A program made the translations under genes and the position numbers. This document shows positions 1-6,134 of a stretch of DNA of 7,255 nt, piece by piece. This stretch comes from an uncultured Campylobacter sp. GTDB lineage: Bacteria; Campylobacterota; Campylobacteria; Campylobacterales; Campylobacteraceae. The DNA lies in assembly GCF_938045205.1 (NCBI RefSeq), contig NZ_CALIMY010000144.1, forward strand, positions 1-7,255. Direction: 5' to 3'. Each line of letters begins with the position of its first letter. Within the stretch, counting starts at the first letter, position 1. The notes under the pieces are model-generated. The model was not told the origin of the DNA and ran no database searches. It saw only the letters and a list, made by a program, of their open reading frames with translations.

Positions 1-363
1 GGGAATTTATGCGCATGCGGCTAGAATATAGCGGTAGAATTTTGTCTTAAAACAGATAGCGAATTTTTGCGATCGCGAGCATCGAATTTTGCCGCGGGAT
101 TTAAAATTTCGATATCGGTACGGGTTTAAATTTACTGGTGCGAGCGGAATTCGCGCGGTAAAATTTCATTTCGCTGCAGAATTTCGCCTTAGAATTTTTT
201 GGACGTGAAATTCCACGCCGCAAGATCAATGCGACGTAGACGGCGCGTAAGAGACATTTCGTTTACAACGCTTGCCGTGTTCGAGCACGGATATATTTCT
301 GCTAACGCGTTGCGGCGACGCGGCGTTTCGGGCGCTGAAATTTTACAAAAATGCGGCGCGATT

Positions 364-377
364 AAATTTTAAAATTT
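364..377. repeat. 14-bp perfect palindrome AAATTTTAAAATTT, copy 1
   Basis: A perfect self-complementary 14-mer made of two overlapping AAATTT-type blocks. Identical copies lie at 1878-1891 and 6135-6148, each in a different spacer. Confidence 0.85.
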
Positions 378-556
378 TAAGCAGGACGGGCAAAACTGCC
401 CTAGCGTGAAATTTTAGAAGCGAGTTTGAACTAAATTTTGAAAACTTGTTTTAGCGAAATTTTTAAAACGTGCCCGGCACAAATTTTAAAAGCGGCGCGG
501 CTGCGTCAAAATTTTAAAATCGCGCCCGAAAGAACGATGAAATTTAAAAATTTTAT

Positions 557-563
557 AAAGGAA
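557..563 (+). promoter_or_regulatory. Ribosome binding site of the M16 gene
   Basis: AAAGGAA ends a few bases before the ATG at 568 (GGA at 560-562, five bases of spacing). It supports this ATG as the start. Confidence 0.8.
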
Positions 564-567
564 AACG

Positions 568-1827
568 ATGGAAAAAAAAGAGATTTCACTTAAAACCAAA
601 GACGGCAAGAGCGCTAAAATCGACTTTTTGTATCAGTTCGACGATTCGCTGCCGGTGGCGAGCTTCAAGCTAATTTTCAAAGCAAGCGGCGCGGTGAGCG
701 AGAAGACCCCGGGCCTTGCGCGCATCTGCGCGGGCGTTTTGGGCGAGGGCTCAAAGACGCTAGGAGTGAGCGAATTTCACCGCAAGCTTGATATCCGCGC
801 GGTCGAGATCAGCGCTGCGAGCAATTTTGAGACCTTCGGCATCCAGCTAAACTGCTTAAAAGAGCACTTTGATTTCGGCTTAGACATGCTGCGAGAGCTG
901 CTTAAGGAGCCAAATTTAACGCCCTCGGTGCTGGAAAAACTAAAAATGCAAACCATAGGCGAGATCGCCGTGCTAAAAAGCGAGTTTGATTACATCGCGA
1001 CGTGCAATCTAAAAGCGCTTCTGTATCCGCGCACGAGGCTCGAGATGCCGCTCATAGGCGACGAGGCGAACGTAGAGCGGATCACTATGAAGGATGTGCG
1101 GGAGTTTTTCGCCTCGCTGAGTTTAGAGAATTTATACGTCGTTTTATGCGGCGACGTGAGCGATAAAAACCCGAAAATCGCGGAAATTCTAAGCCTTTTT
1201 GCAAGCGGGGAAAAGCGCGAGCTGCCGTTTTTCACGCCGAGCGATGCGAAAAAGATAAAGATCCAAAAGGAGCAGACGCAGCAGGCATACATCTACTTCG
1301 GCGCGCCTTTTGCGCTGCCAAAAGAGCAGGAGTTCATCGCAAACACCGCGCTTTTCGTGCTCGGAAGCAGCGGTTTCGGCAGCAGGCTGATGGAGCGCAT
1401 CCGCGTTAAACACGGGCTTGCGTATTCGGTCTATGCGCGCGGCGATTTCGAGCTTAGCCGCCGCGAGTTTTGGGGCTATCTGCAGACCAAAAACGAAAAT
1501 TTGCAAAACGCCGCCGCGCTCGTAAAAGAGGAGATCGCGAAATTTATCGCCTCTGGCGTGAGCGAAGCGGAGCTAAAAAGCGCAAAAAAATTCCTAATCG
1601 GAAGCGCCGTGCTGCAAAAAGAGACGATGTTTAAACGAGCGGCGATCGCGCAGAGCGAATATTACAAGGGCTACGCATTCGGCGAGTTCGAGCGAAATTT
1701 AAAGCGCATCGAGACGCTAAAACTCGGGGCGCTCAACGATTTCATCAGATCGCACGATGAGATCATGAACCTAAGCTTTTCCGTCATTTGCGACGAGGCC
1801 GCCGCAAAAAAGGGGCTTAAAATTTAG
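568..1827 (+). CDS. M16 family (insulinase/pitrilysin-like) protein lacking the HXXEH zinc motif
   Basis: A 419-residue protein with the usual two-domain M16B plan: an N-terminal M16 domain (about residues 15-155) and an M16_C domain (about 160-345). The C-terminal half is typical, with GFGSRLMERIRVKHGLAYSV at about 268-288 matching the family G-x-x-S-R-L...R-E-x-x-G-L-A-Y-S region. It supplies the conserved Arg (about R279) and Tyr (Y286) that bind substrate. Where active members carry HXXEH, this protein reads PGLARICAGVLGEG (48-61), so all three HXXEH positions (about R52, A55, G56) are substituted. It is therefore probably not a zinc protease alone. It may be a non-catalytic partner of a separate HXXEH subunit, as in two-subunit M16B enzymes, or may have a scaffold role. 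No signal peptide or membrane segment is seen, so a cytoplasmic location is inferred. The start has a good AAAGGA site. It is isolated by long spacers on both sides. Confidence 0.9.
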   Translation: MEKKEISLKTKDGKSAKIDFLYQFDDSLPVASFKLIFKASGAVSEKTPGLARICAGVLGEGSKTLGVSEFHRKLDIRAVEISAASNFETFGIQLNCLKEHFDFGLDMLRELLKEPNLTPSVLEKLKMQTIGEIAVLKSEFDYIATCNLKALLYPRTRLEMPLIGDEANVERITMKDVREFFASLSLENLYVVLCGDVSDKNPKIAEILSLFASGEKRELPFFTPSDAKKIKIQKEQTQQAYIYFGAPFALPKEQEFIANTALFVLGSSGFGSRLMERIRVKHGLAYSVYARGDFELSRREFWGYLQTKNENLQNAAALVKEEIAKFIASGVSEAELKSAKKFLIGSAVLQKETMFKRAAIAQSEYYKGYAFGEFERNLKRIETLKLGALNDFIRSHDEIMNLSFSVICDEAAAKKGLKI

Positions 1828-1877
1828 CCCGTCGCGGCACAGCGAGTGCATACCTGCGACCGGCCTAAAATTTGGGT

Positions 1878-1891
1878 AAATTTTAAAATTT
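1878..1891. repeat. 14-bp perfect palindrome AAATTTTAAAATTT, copy 2
   Basis: Identical to the copies at 364-377 and 6135-6148. It lies about 50 bp after the M16 stop codon. It has no GC-rich stem, so it is not a standard terminator. Confidence 0.85.
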
Positions 1892-2327
1892 GTAAAGCGG
1901 CGCAGACGACGCTAAATTTTACTTTTGCGCTGCGTTTGCGGACGGCTTGTGCGTTTAAATTTAAAACCGCGCCTGCGTCGCGTTAAAATTTGCGGGGCTT
2001 TGCAGAAATGATTAAATTTACGAGCCTTGCAAGAACGGCTAAATTTAAAGACGCCGTGCACGGCTCGGTAAAATTTTCAGCGCGCAAAATCAAAGCGTGA
2101 TTTCGCAAGCCGCGCCGCGAAATTTAAAAGACTGTGCGCATGCATATCTTTCGGATCATACGGTTCGCAAATCGCGCTGTGAAATTTCAAGTGCTCGCGC
2201 TCTATTTTTTTTAAAACCCGGTGCACGCCGCAAAGATACAGCCGCCAAACAAAGTGCGCGCAGAGCGGGTAAAATTTACAGGCACGGCCGGCGAGTAAAT
2301 TTACCGCAATGGGTGAAAATTTTGAAT

Positions 2328-2411
2328 AAATTTAAGCAAGCGTTCGATGCGGCGCATAGAATTTTGATCAAATTTAGGCGAGCGTTCGCTTCGGCGCGTA
2401 AAATTTCGCAG
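2328..2411. repeat. 42-bp tandem duplication
   Basis: Two adjacent units, 2328-2369 and 2370-2411, each beginning AAATTTA and sharing the core GAGCGTTCG or AAGCGTTCG. By eye 32 of 42 positions agree. Each unit carries an RAATTY site at both ends, which shows that spacer of this type can grow by local tandem duplication. It ends about 40 bp before the recG start. Confidence 0.75.
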
Positions 2412-2440
2412 CGCAATGGTTCAACGCCTATTAAAATTTA

Positions 2441-2445
2441 AAGGA
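2441..2445 (+). promoter_or_regulatory. Ribosome binding site fixing the TTG start of recG
   Basis: AAGGA ends six bases before TTG at 2452, ideal spacing. The ATG at 2445 overlaps this site, so it cannot be served by it, and its frame stops after five codons. The codon two before the TTG is a stop (TGA, 2446-2448), so no upstream start is possible in the recG frame. Confidence 0.75.
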
Positions 2446-2451
2446 TGAAAA

Positions 2452-5292
2452 TTGATTTTTGAAGCAAAAGACGCGGCGGCACTGCAAAAGGCGGGCATTA
2501 CGACGCTTTTGGATCTGGCGCTGCTTCTGCCCAAAAGCTTCGACGATCTAAGCGTTAGAGACGCGCCCTGCGCGGGCGAGAGCACGGCGGAGGTCGAGTG
2601 CCTCTTCCAGCACAGGCGCGGCTCGATGCTCATCGTCACGGCGCACTGCCTTAGCTGGGAGCGCGAGATCAAAATCGTGATCTTCAACGCCAAAAGCTGG
2701 CACTTCGGCGCCTTTAAGCGCGGCAAAAAATTTTTTATCCACGGCAAATGCGACGAGAGCTTCGGCTCGTGGCAGTTCGTAAACCCAAAAATCGTAAGCG
2801 AGCCGGGCAGGATCGCGCCCAAATACAAAGCCGCGCTGAGCGACGCCGCGGCGCAAAAGCTGATCAAAAAATATCTAAGCGCGGACACGCTTCTAGGCTG
2901 CGGGCTGCGCGTGGACGAGGCGGCGGTACTGCTTGCGCTACACGAGAGCTCGCCGCGCAGCGTGCGAATGCTAGCCGCGCTAAATAGGCAGCTCAAAGAG
3001 GGCGACGCGGAAAATTTCGGCGAGCGCGACGACATTTCAAACAGCAGCAGTGAAATTTTAAGCGACGAAATTTCAAGCAGCGACAAAATTTTAAATGGCG
3101 ATGGAATTTCATATAACGGCAAAATTTCAAGCTTGCAAAACTCGGTCGCCGCCGAAATTTTAAAGGACAGATCGCAAAATGATGAGATTTTTGGAGATAA
3201 AATTTCAAACTATCAGCAAAACGGCAGAGCTCTTGCCTGCGAAACAAGGCGCAGCGCGGCGAATGAAATTTTAAGCGACGGAATTCCAAATGGCGCAGAA
3301 GTCTCGCCCAGCCAAAATATCCACAGCGGAGAGGCTGTGAGTGATAAAATTTTGGACGGCGAGGAACCTCGGGTGCACTGCGCAGAGATTTATAACGACG
3401 AAAATTTTAGCATTCAAAGCGACGAGGATTTTCTTGCCACATACGGCGCCGAGGCGCGTGAGGATAAAATTTCAGACGATCTTAAAAGCGACAATGACGC
3501 AGCGGCGAGCGGCGGTAAAATTTCAAGCGACCCAGGATCCAGCAGCGCCAAAATGGCAGTACGGCCAGCATACGCTCAAACCGCAACCGCTCAACCCATG
3601 CTAGCCCATGCCATAACCGCGCAGTCTATAGCCGAGCAAGCCGCAGTCGCAAAACAAAATTTAAGCACCCAAGACGTAGATACGCAATTCGCGACCACCC
3701 AAACTTTGAACGCACAAGCTACGGGAGTACAGCCCGTATGCGATCAAACCGAAAATGTTCAGACGGTAGTAGCCGTGCAGACCGCAACCGCAAAGCCTAC
3801 GATCGCTCAGACCGCAAGCGCCGCCGAGGCTGTTCAGGACGCGCTCGCCGCACCGATGAGCGCTTCGCGCGATTGTGCCGTGCAACCTACGCATTATCAA
3901 ACTGAAATTATCCAGACCGCAGCCGCCCAAACTACAATCGCTCAAATTGCAAGCGACGCTGAAACTGTCCATGCCACCGAGGCCGTAAAGAGCGTAGCCG
4001 TCGCAGAGATGAGGGGAGCTGAAATTTTACGCATGCTGAAATTTGTAGAAATTCTAAACTACTTGCAAAAGCTAAGCGCGAAAAAAACGAGCTTCCCTGC
4101 GCAAATTTACCCGCTGCACGACATTTCGGACTGGCTTGCTTCGCTTCCTTTTGAGCCTACGCGAGATCAGTTAAGCGCGATAAAGGACATCGCTAGCGAT
4201 CTGCAAAGCTCTCTGGCGCGCCGCCGCGTCGTCATGGGCGACGTAGGCAGCGGCAAGACGCTCGTCATCCTCGCTAGCGCGGCGATGAACTACCCGCGCA
4301 TCAGCTATCTGATGGCGCCTACGAGCATCTTGGCCGAGCAGATTTACGCCGAGGCGCGCCGTTTGCTGCCGCCGCAGATTAAGGTTCTGCTCGTAAAAAG
4401 CGGCGATCGCGAGCCGAATTTTGCGGGCGCACACCTTATCATCGGCACTCACGCCCTGCTCTACCACGAGCTCGCGCCGTCAAATCTCATAATGGTCGAC
4501 GAGCAGCACCGCTTCGGCTCGAACCAGCGCGAAAAGATCGCGCGCCTCACGGGGAGCGGCGAGTTTCGTGCGCATTTCATTCAGTTTAGCGCCACGCCGA
4601 TACCGCGCACGCTAAGCATGATCCAGTCCGAGCTTGTGAGCTTTAGCTTTTTAAAACAGCTACCGTTTGAAAAGCAGATCAAAACCAAAATTTTGCAAAA
4701 CGACGGATTTGCGGGCTTTATGCAGGATCTGCGCCGCGAGCTCGCCGCGGGCAATCAAGCGATCATCGTCTATCCTCTCGTGCAGCAAAGCGAAAGCTCG
4801 GTCTATCAAAGCCTTGAGGAGGCGGCGCCGTTTTGGAAGGCTCAGTTTTCCGACGTGATGATCACTCACGGCAGCGACAAGGACAAGGAGGAGATCCTGC
4901 GCCGCTTCCGCGACGAGGGGCAGCTGCTGATAACCACGACGATCGTCGAAGTGGGTATCTCGCTGCCGCGGCTTAGCGTCATTTTAATCGTGGGCGCCGA
5001 GCGGATGGGGCTTGCGTCGCTTCATCAGCTGCGCGGACGCGTCGGACGCAAAGGCCAGGCGGGGCGCTGCTACCTCTACACCAAGCTCAAATCCCCGCCG
5101 CAGCGCCTGCGCGAGTTCGCAGCGACGCTGGACGGATTCAAGGTCGCAAATATCGATCTGAAAAACCGCCAGGGAGGCGATCTGCTCGGCGGCTCGGTGC
5201 AGCACGGCGCGATGTTTGCGTGGTATGATTACGAAGAGGACGTAACGGCGGCGGCAAAACAGCGACTGAAAGACATAGGACGAGGTGCGTGA
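2452..5292 (+). CDS. recG: ATP-dependent DNA helicase RecG with a large repetitive insert
   Basis: RecG is a superfamily 2 double-strand DNA translocase that remodels stalled forks and branched recombination intermediates. Visible parts: N-terminal helical segment (residues 1-35, ...LLDLALLLPKSFDDL), OB/wedge fold (about 40-130), Q-motif-like PFEPTRDQ, Walker A GDVGSGKT (596-603), motif Ia APTSILAEQ, DEQHRFG (683-689, DEQH box), SATPIPRT (713-720), VEVGISLP (832-839), motif VI HQLRGRVGRKGQ (858-869), and the RecG C-terminal block GGDLLGGSVQHG (908-919). The length, 946 residues, far exceeds E. coli RecG (693). Removing about 185-520 leaves roughly 610, which I recall as usual for Campylobacter. 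That block is low-complexity repeat sequence between wedge and motor, and all motor motifs are intact, so the enzyme is probably active. The start is TTG, supported by AAGGA. The motor part has few AAATTT sites while the first half of the insert is full of them. Confidence 0.95.
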   Translation: MIFEAKDAAALQKAGITTLLDLALLLPKSFDDLSVRDAPCAGESTAEVECLFQHRRGSMLIVTAHCLSWEREIKIVIFNAKSWHFGAFKRGKKFFIHGKCDESFGSWQFVNPKIVSEPGRIAPKYKAALSDAAAQKLIKKYLSADTLLGCGLRVDEAAVLLALHESSPRSVRMLAALNRQLKEGDAENFGERDDISNSSSEILSDEISSSDKILNGDGISYNGKISSLQNSVAAEILKDRSQNDEIFGDKISNYQQNGRALACETRRSAANEILSDGIPNGAEVSPSQNIHSGEAVSDKILDGEEPRVHCAEIYNDENFSIQSDEDFLATYGAEAREDKISDDLKSDNDAAASGGKISSDPGSSSAKMAVRPAYAQTATAQPMLAHAITAQSIAEQAAVAKQNLSTQDVDTQFATTQTLNAQATGVQPVCDQTENVQTVVAVQTATAKPTIAQTASAAEAVQDALAAPMSASRDCAVQPTHYQTEIIQTAAAQTTIAQIASDAETVHATEAVKSVAVAEMRGAEILRMLKFVEILNYLQKLSAKKTSFPAQIYPLHDISDWLASLPFEPTRDQLSAIKDIASDLQSSLARRRVVMGDVGSGKTLVILASAAMNYPRISYLMAPTSILAEQIYAEARRLLPPQIKVLLVKSGDREPNFAGAHLIIGTHALLYHELAPSNLIMVDEQHRFGSNQREKIARLTGSGEFRAHFIQFSATPIPRTLSMIQSELVSFSFLKQLPFEKQIKTKILQNDGFAGFMQDLRRELAAGNQAIIVYPLVQQSESSVYQSLEEAAPFWKAQFSDVMITHGSDKDKEEILRRFRDEGQLLITTTIVEVGISLPRLSVILIVGAERMGLASLHQLRGRVGRKGQAGRCYLYTKLKSPPQRLREFAATLDGFKVANIDLKNRQGGDLLGGSVQHGAMFAWYDYEEDVTAAAKQRLKDIGRGA
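3028..3531 (+). repeat. In-frame minisatellite A in recG: Ile-centred units of about 18 bp
   Basis: Codes for RecG residues about 193-360. The unit is roughly [D/E/G]-[K/E]-I-[S/L]-[S/N]-x, written mostly as [GA]AA ATT T[CT]A AGC. Ile falls at 195, 202, 207, 213, 219 and 225 (steps 7, 5, 6, 6, 6). Spacing then becomes looser, with I236, 246, 251, 273, 278, 300, 313, 340 and 357. Most AAATTT copies are in the same codon phase. The protein is Ser/Asp/Asn/Glu-rich with no recognisable fold, probably disordered. Confidence 0.8.
3727..3837 (+). repeat. Longer duplicated block inside minisatellite B, copy 1
   Basis: Residues 426-462 begin VQPVCDQTENVQT and continue to TIAQTASAAEAVQ. The second copy at 3880-3972 begins VQPTHYQTEIIQT and continues to TIAQIASDAETVH, lacking about six residues in the middle. 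The DNA also matches: a CAGACCGCA start at 3778 recurs at 3913. This indicates duplication of several pentad units at once. Confidence 0.7.
3880..3972 (+). repeat. Longer duplicated block inside minisatellite B, copy 2
   Basis: Residues 477-507, the partner of 3727-3837. The divergence between the copies and the shorter middle suggest an old duplication followed by loss of about 18 bases, a multiple of three. Confidence 0.7.
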
Positions 5293-5505
5293 AATTCTAC
5301 GAGATGCGATAGAATTTAAACGTAATTTTAGCCGCGGCAAAATTTTACGAAGCGAATGCGATTATGAGGTAAGGAGCGATCTGATATAAAATTTGAAATT
5401 TCACGGCGCAGATTGCATCGGATAAAATTTAGAGCTTTACCAAGCCTCGTTTGCTTTTAATTTCTAAAATTTATGCAACTTAAAGTCCAAAAAAAGGAGA
5501 GCAAA
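5293..5505. other. Short spacer with RAATTY sites
   Basis: It separates recG from the small downstream gene and carries about seven RAATTY sites, including a close pair around 5388-5402. No clear terminator hairpin and no promoter that I would single out. Confidence 0.6.
5495..5499 (+). promoter_or_regulatory. Ribosome binding site fixing the start at 5506
   Basis: AGGAG six bases before ATG 5506, the strongest Shine-Dalgarno match in the window. An in-frame ATG at 5473 has none, so the shorter protein is preferred. Confidence 0.85.
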
Positions 5506-5988
5506 ATGGCTTACGTGACCTACGACAAGGCAAAATGGCACTGGAGCGCGGCAAATGCGCCGACGGACATCCCGCATGAAAACGGCGCGACGCACATCGC
5601 GTTTTTCTTCCGCTGGTGCATGGAGCGCAAGCTCTACTCCAAGGACTTCGCGGCGGATTTCGCGGACGATATAGCGCGGATGGACGATAGCTTTGATTAT
5701 CGCCGGTATTTTTTTGGCGCGATGGACGGCGTGCTAAGCAGCGACGAACTAAACACCTCAGGCAAGGCCTTTGCGAAGGCCTACTACACCACGGACCGCA
5801 CGAAATTTGCCAAAACGCACGGCTGGTATTTGCAAGATTACGACGATTTCGTAGCGCGAAAATTCGGCGATAAAAACTTCGACAACGCCTATTTTTACAT
5901 AGAAAACTCGCCGCAAAATTACGCCGAGATCAAAGAGATCATCGACCGCCGCTACGAGGAATTCTTGAGCTTCAAGGCGGCGAAGTAG
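5506..5988 (+). CDS. Conserved hypothetical protein, YDKAKWHW family
   Basis: A 160-residue protein, probably soluble, with no signal peptide or membrane segment. The N-terminus carries YDKAKWHW (residues 6-13), then a short proline-containing stretch (APTDIPHENGATHIAFFF, about 18-35). The trio of WHW, PHENGATH and the following W-containing helix resembles a small uncharacterised bacterial family that I recall, without certainty, as DUF7832. The remainder is acidic and aromatic-rich, with several YY/FF/WY pairs and a helical Lys/Glu-rich end (EIIDRRYEEFLSF). No catalytic motif is recognised and I assign no function. The start is chosen by the AGGAG site; an upstream ATG at 5473 would add 11 residues. 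Codon use is like its neighbours, with no sign of recent transfer. It may share a transcript with recG, but 213 bp separate them. Confidence 0.88.
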   Translation: MAYVTYDKAKWHWSAANAPTDIPHENGATHIAFFFRWCMERKLYSKDFAADFADDIARMDDSFDYRRYFFGAMDGVLSSDELNTSGKAFAKAYYTTDRTKFAKTHGWYLQDYDDFVARKFGDKNFDNAYFYIENSPQNYAEIKEIIDRRYEEFLSFKAAK

Positions 5989-6112
5989 AAATTTTACCGC
6001 CGAGCTTAGCCGGTTTAAAATAGACGCCTAAGCTGAAACGGTGCGCGATGCAAATAAGCAGAACCGATACGTTGCTGCGAGCGGCAGGGCTTAAAATTTA
6101 GGTAAATTTAAC

Positions 6113-6118
6113 TATAAT
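6113..6118 (+). promoter_or_regulatory. Probable sigma-70 -10 box for hisS
   Basis: A consensus TATAAT about 47 bases before the hisS ATG, preceded by AT-rich sequence with T stretches. Campylobacter housekeeping promoters depend mainly on the -10 box and lack a conserved -35, which fits. Transcription would start around 6125, giving a leader of about 40 bases. Confidence 0.65.
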
Positions 6119-6134
6119 CGCCGCAAAAATTTGA

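Larger units (their letters stand above)
1..567. other. Gene-free spacer rich in RAATTY hexamers
   Basis: No open frame of convincing length or family is visible on either strand. The stretch is GC-rich DNA interrupted by AAATTT, GAATTT, GAATTC or AAATTC blocks. I count 21 RAATTY sites by eye, for example at 3, 37, 61, 84, 104, 128, 147, 161, 179, 192, 208, 338, 364, 372, 409, 433, 457, 481, 509, 540 and 548. Spacing is irregular, mostly 12-35 bp. One gap at about 214-337 has none and holds two small GC-rich hairpins. No promoter for the downstream gene can be singled out because AT-rich hexamers are everywhere. Confidence 0.8.
1828..2451. other. Gene-free spacer rich in RAATTY hexamers
   Basis: 624 bp between the M16 gene and recG. 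I count about 19 RAATTY sites (18 AAATTT plus one GAATTT), the same texture as the first spacer. A GTG-started frame at 2097-2441 is open but lacks a ribosome site, matches no family I know, and its tandem units diverge by amino-acid-changing substitutions. I do not call it a gene. The stretch also contains the 14-bp palindrome at 1878, a T8 run at 2205-2212 without a good hairpin, and the 42-bp tandem pair at 2328-2411. Confidence 0.75.
3565..3975 (+). repeat. In-frame minisatellite B in recG: 15-bp units coding xxxxQ
   Basis: Codes for RecG residues about 372-508. Gln falls at 376, 381, 391, 396, 402, 407, 412, 417, 422, 427, 432, 437, 443, 453, 462, 478, 483, 488, 493 and 498. H386 (CAT) and K448 (AAG) are one base away from a Gln codon and keep the phase. 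Typical units are QTATA, QTIAQ-like and QTENV. Composition is Ala/Thr/Gln/Val with almost no charge. The AAATTT blocks of the preceding section are absent here, so the two arrays have different origins. Confidence 0.85.

Noticed and set aside
275..290. CCGTG-TTCGAG-CACGG resembling a tRNA T arm
   Set aside because: The loop has six bases, not seven, and no acceptor, D or anticodon arms fit around it.
2173..2212. Possible terminator: GC-rich arms followed by T8
   Set aside because: Only about four base pairs (CGCG with CGCG) form and the inner bases mismatch. The T8 run is also far from any gene end.
2097..2441. 114-codon open frame in the spacer before recG, GTG start
   Set aside because: No ribosome site and no recognisable family. 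The content is spacer repeat, and the differences between its two 42-bp units are amino-acid-changing, so it looks like chance openness of repeat DNA.
2421..3122. Long minus-strand open frame opposite the start of recG
   Set aside because: It lies opposite conserved RecG sequence. Its Ser/Leu-rich, repeat-like product is the complement of recG codons.
2993..3289. Minus-strand frame with LKF repeats
   Set aside because: A reverse reading of the AAATTT-rich repeat in recG (AAATTT reads KF on both strands). No start signal or family.
3028..3975. CRISPR array
   Set aside because: The repeats are short (15-18 bp), degenerate and directly adjacent, with no unique equal-length spacers, and they keep the recG reading frame.
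5473..5505. Upstream in-frame ATG giving a 171-residue version of the small protein
   Set aside because: No ribosome site before 5473, whereas AGGAG sits at ideal distance from 5506. The family-like sequence begins just after 5506.
6003..6034. 7-bp inverted repeat AGCTTAG/CTAAGCT after the small gene
   Set aside because: The 18-base loop and lack of a T tract make it a poor terminator. It may be chance.
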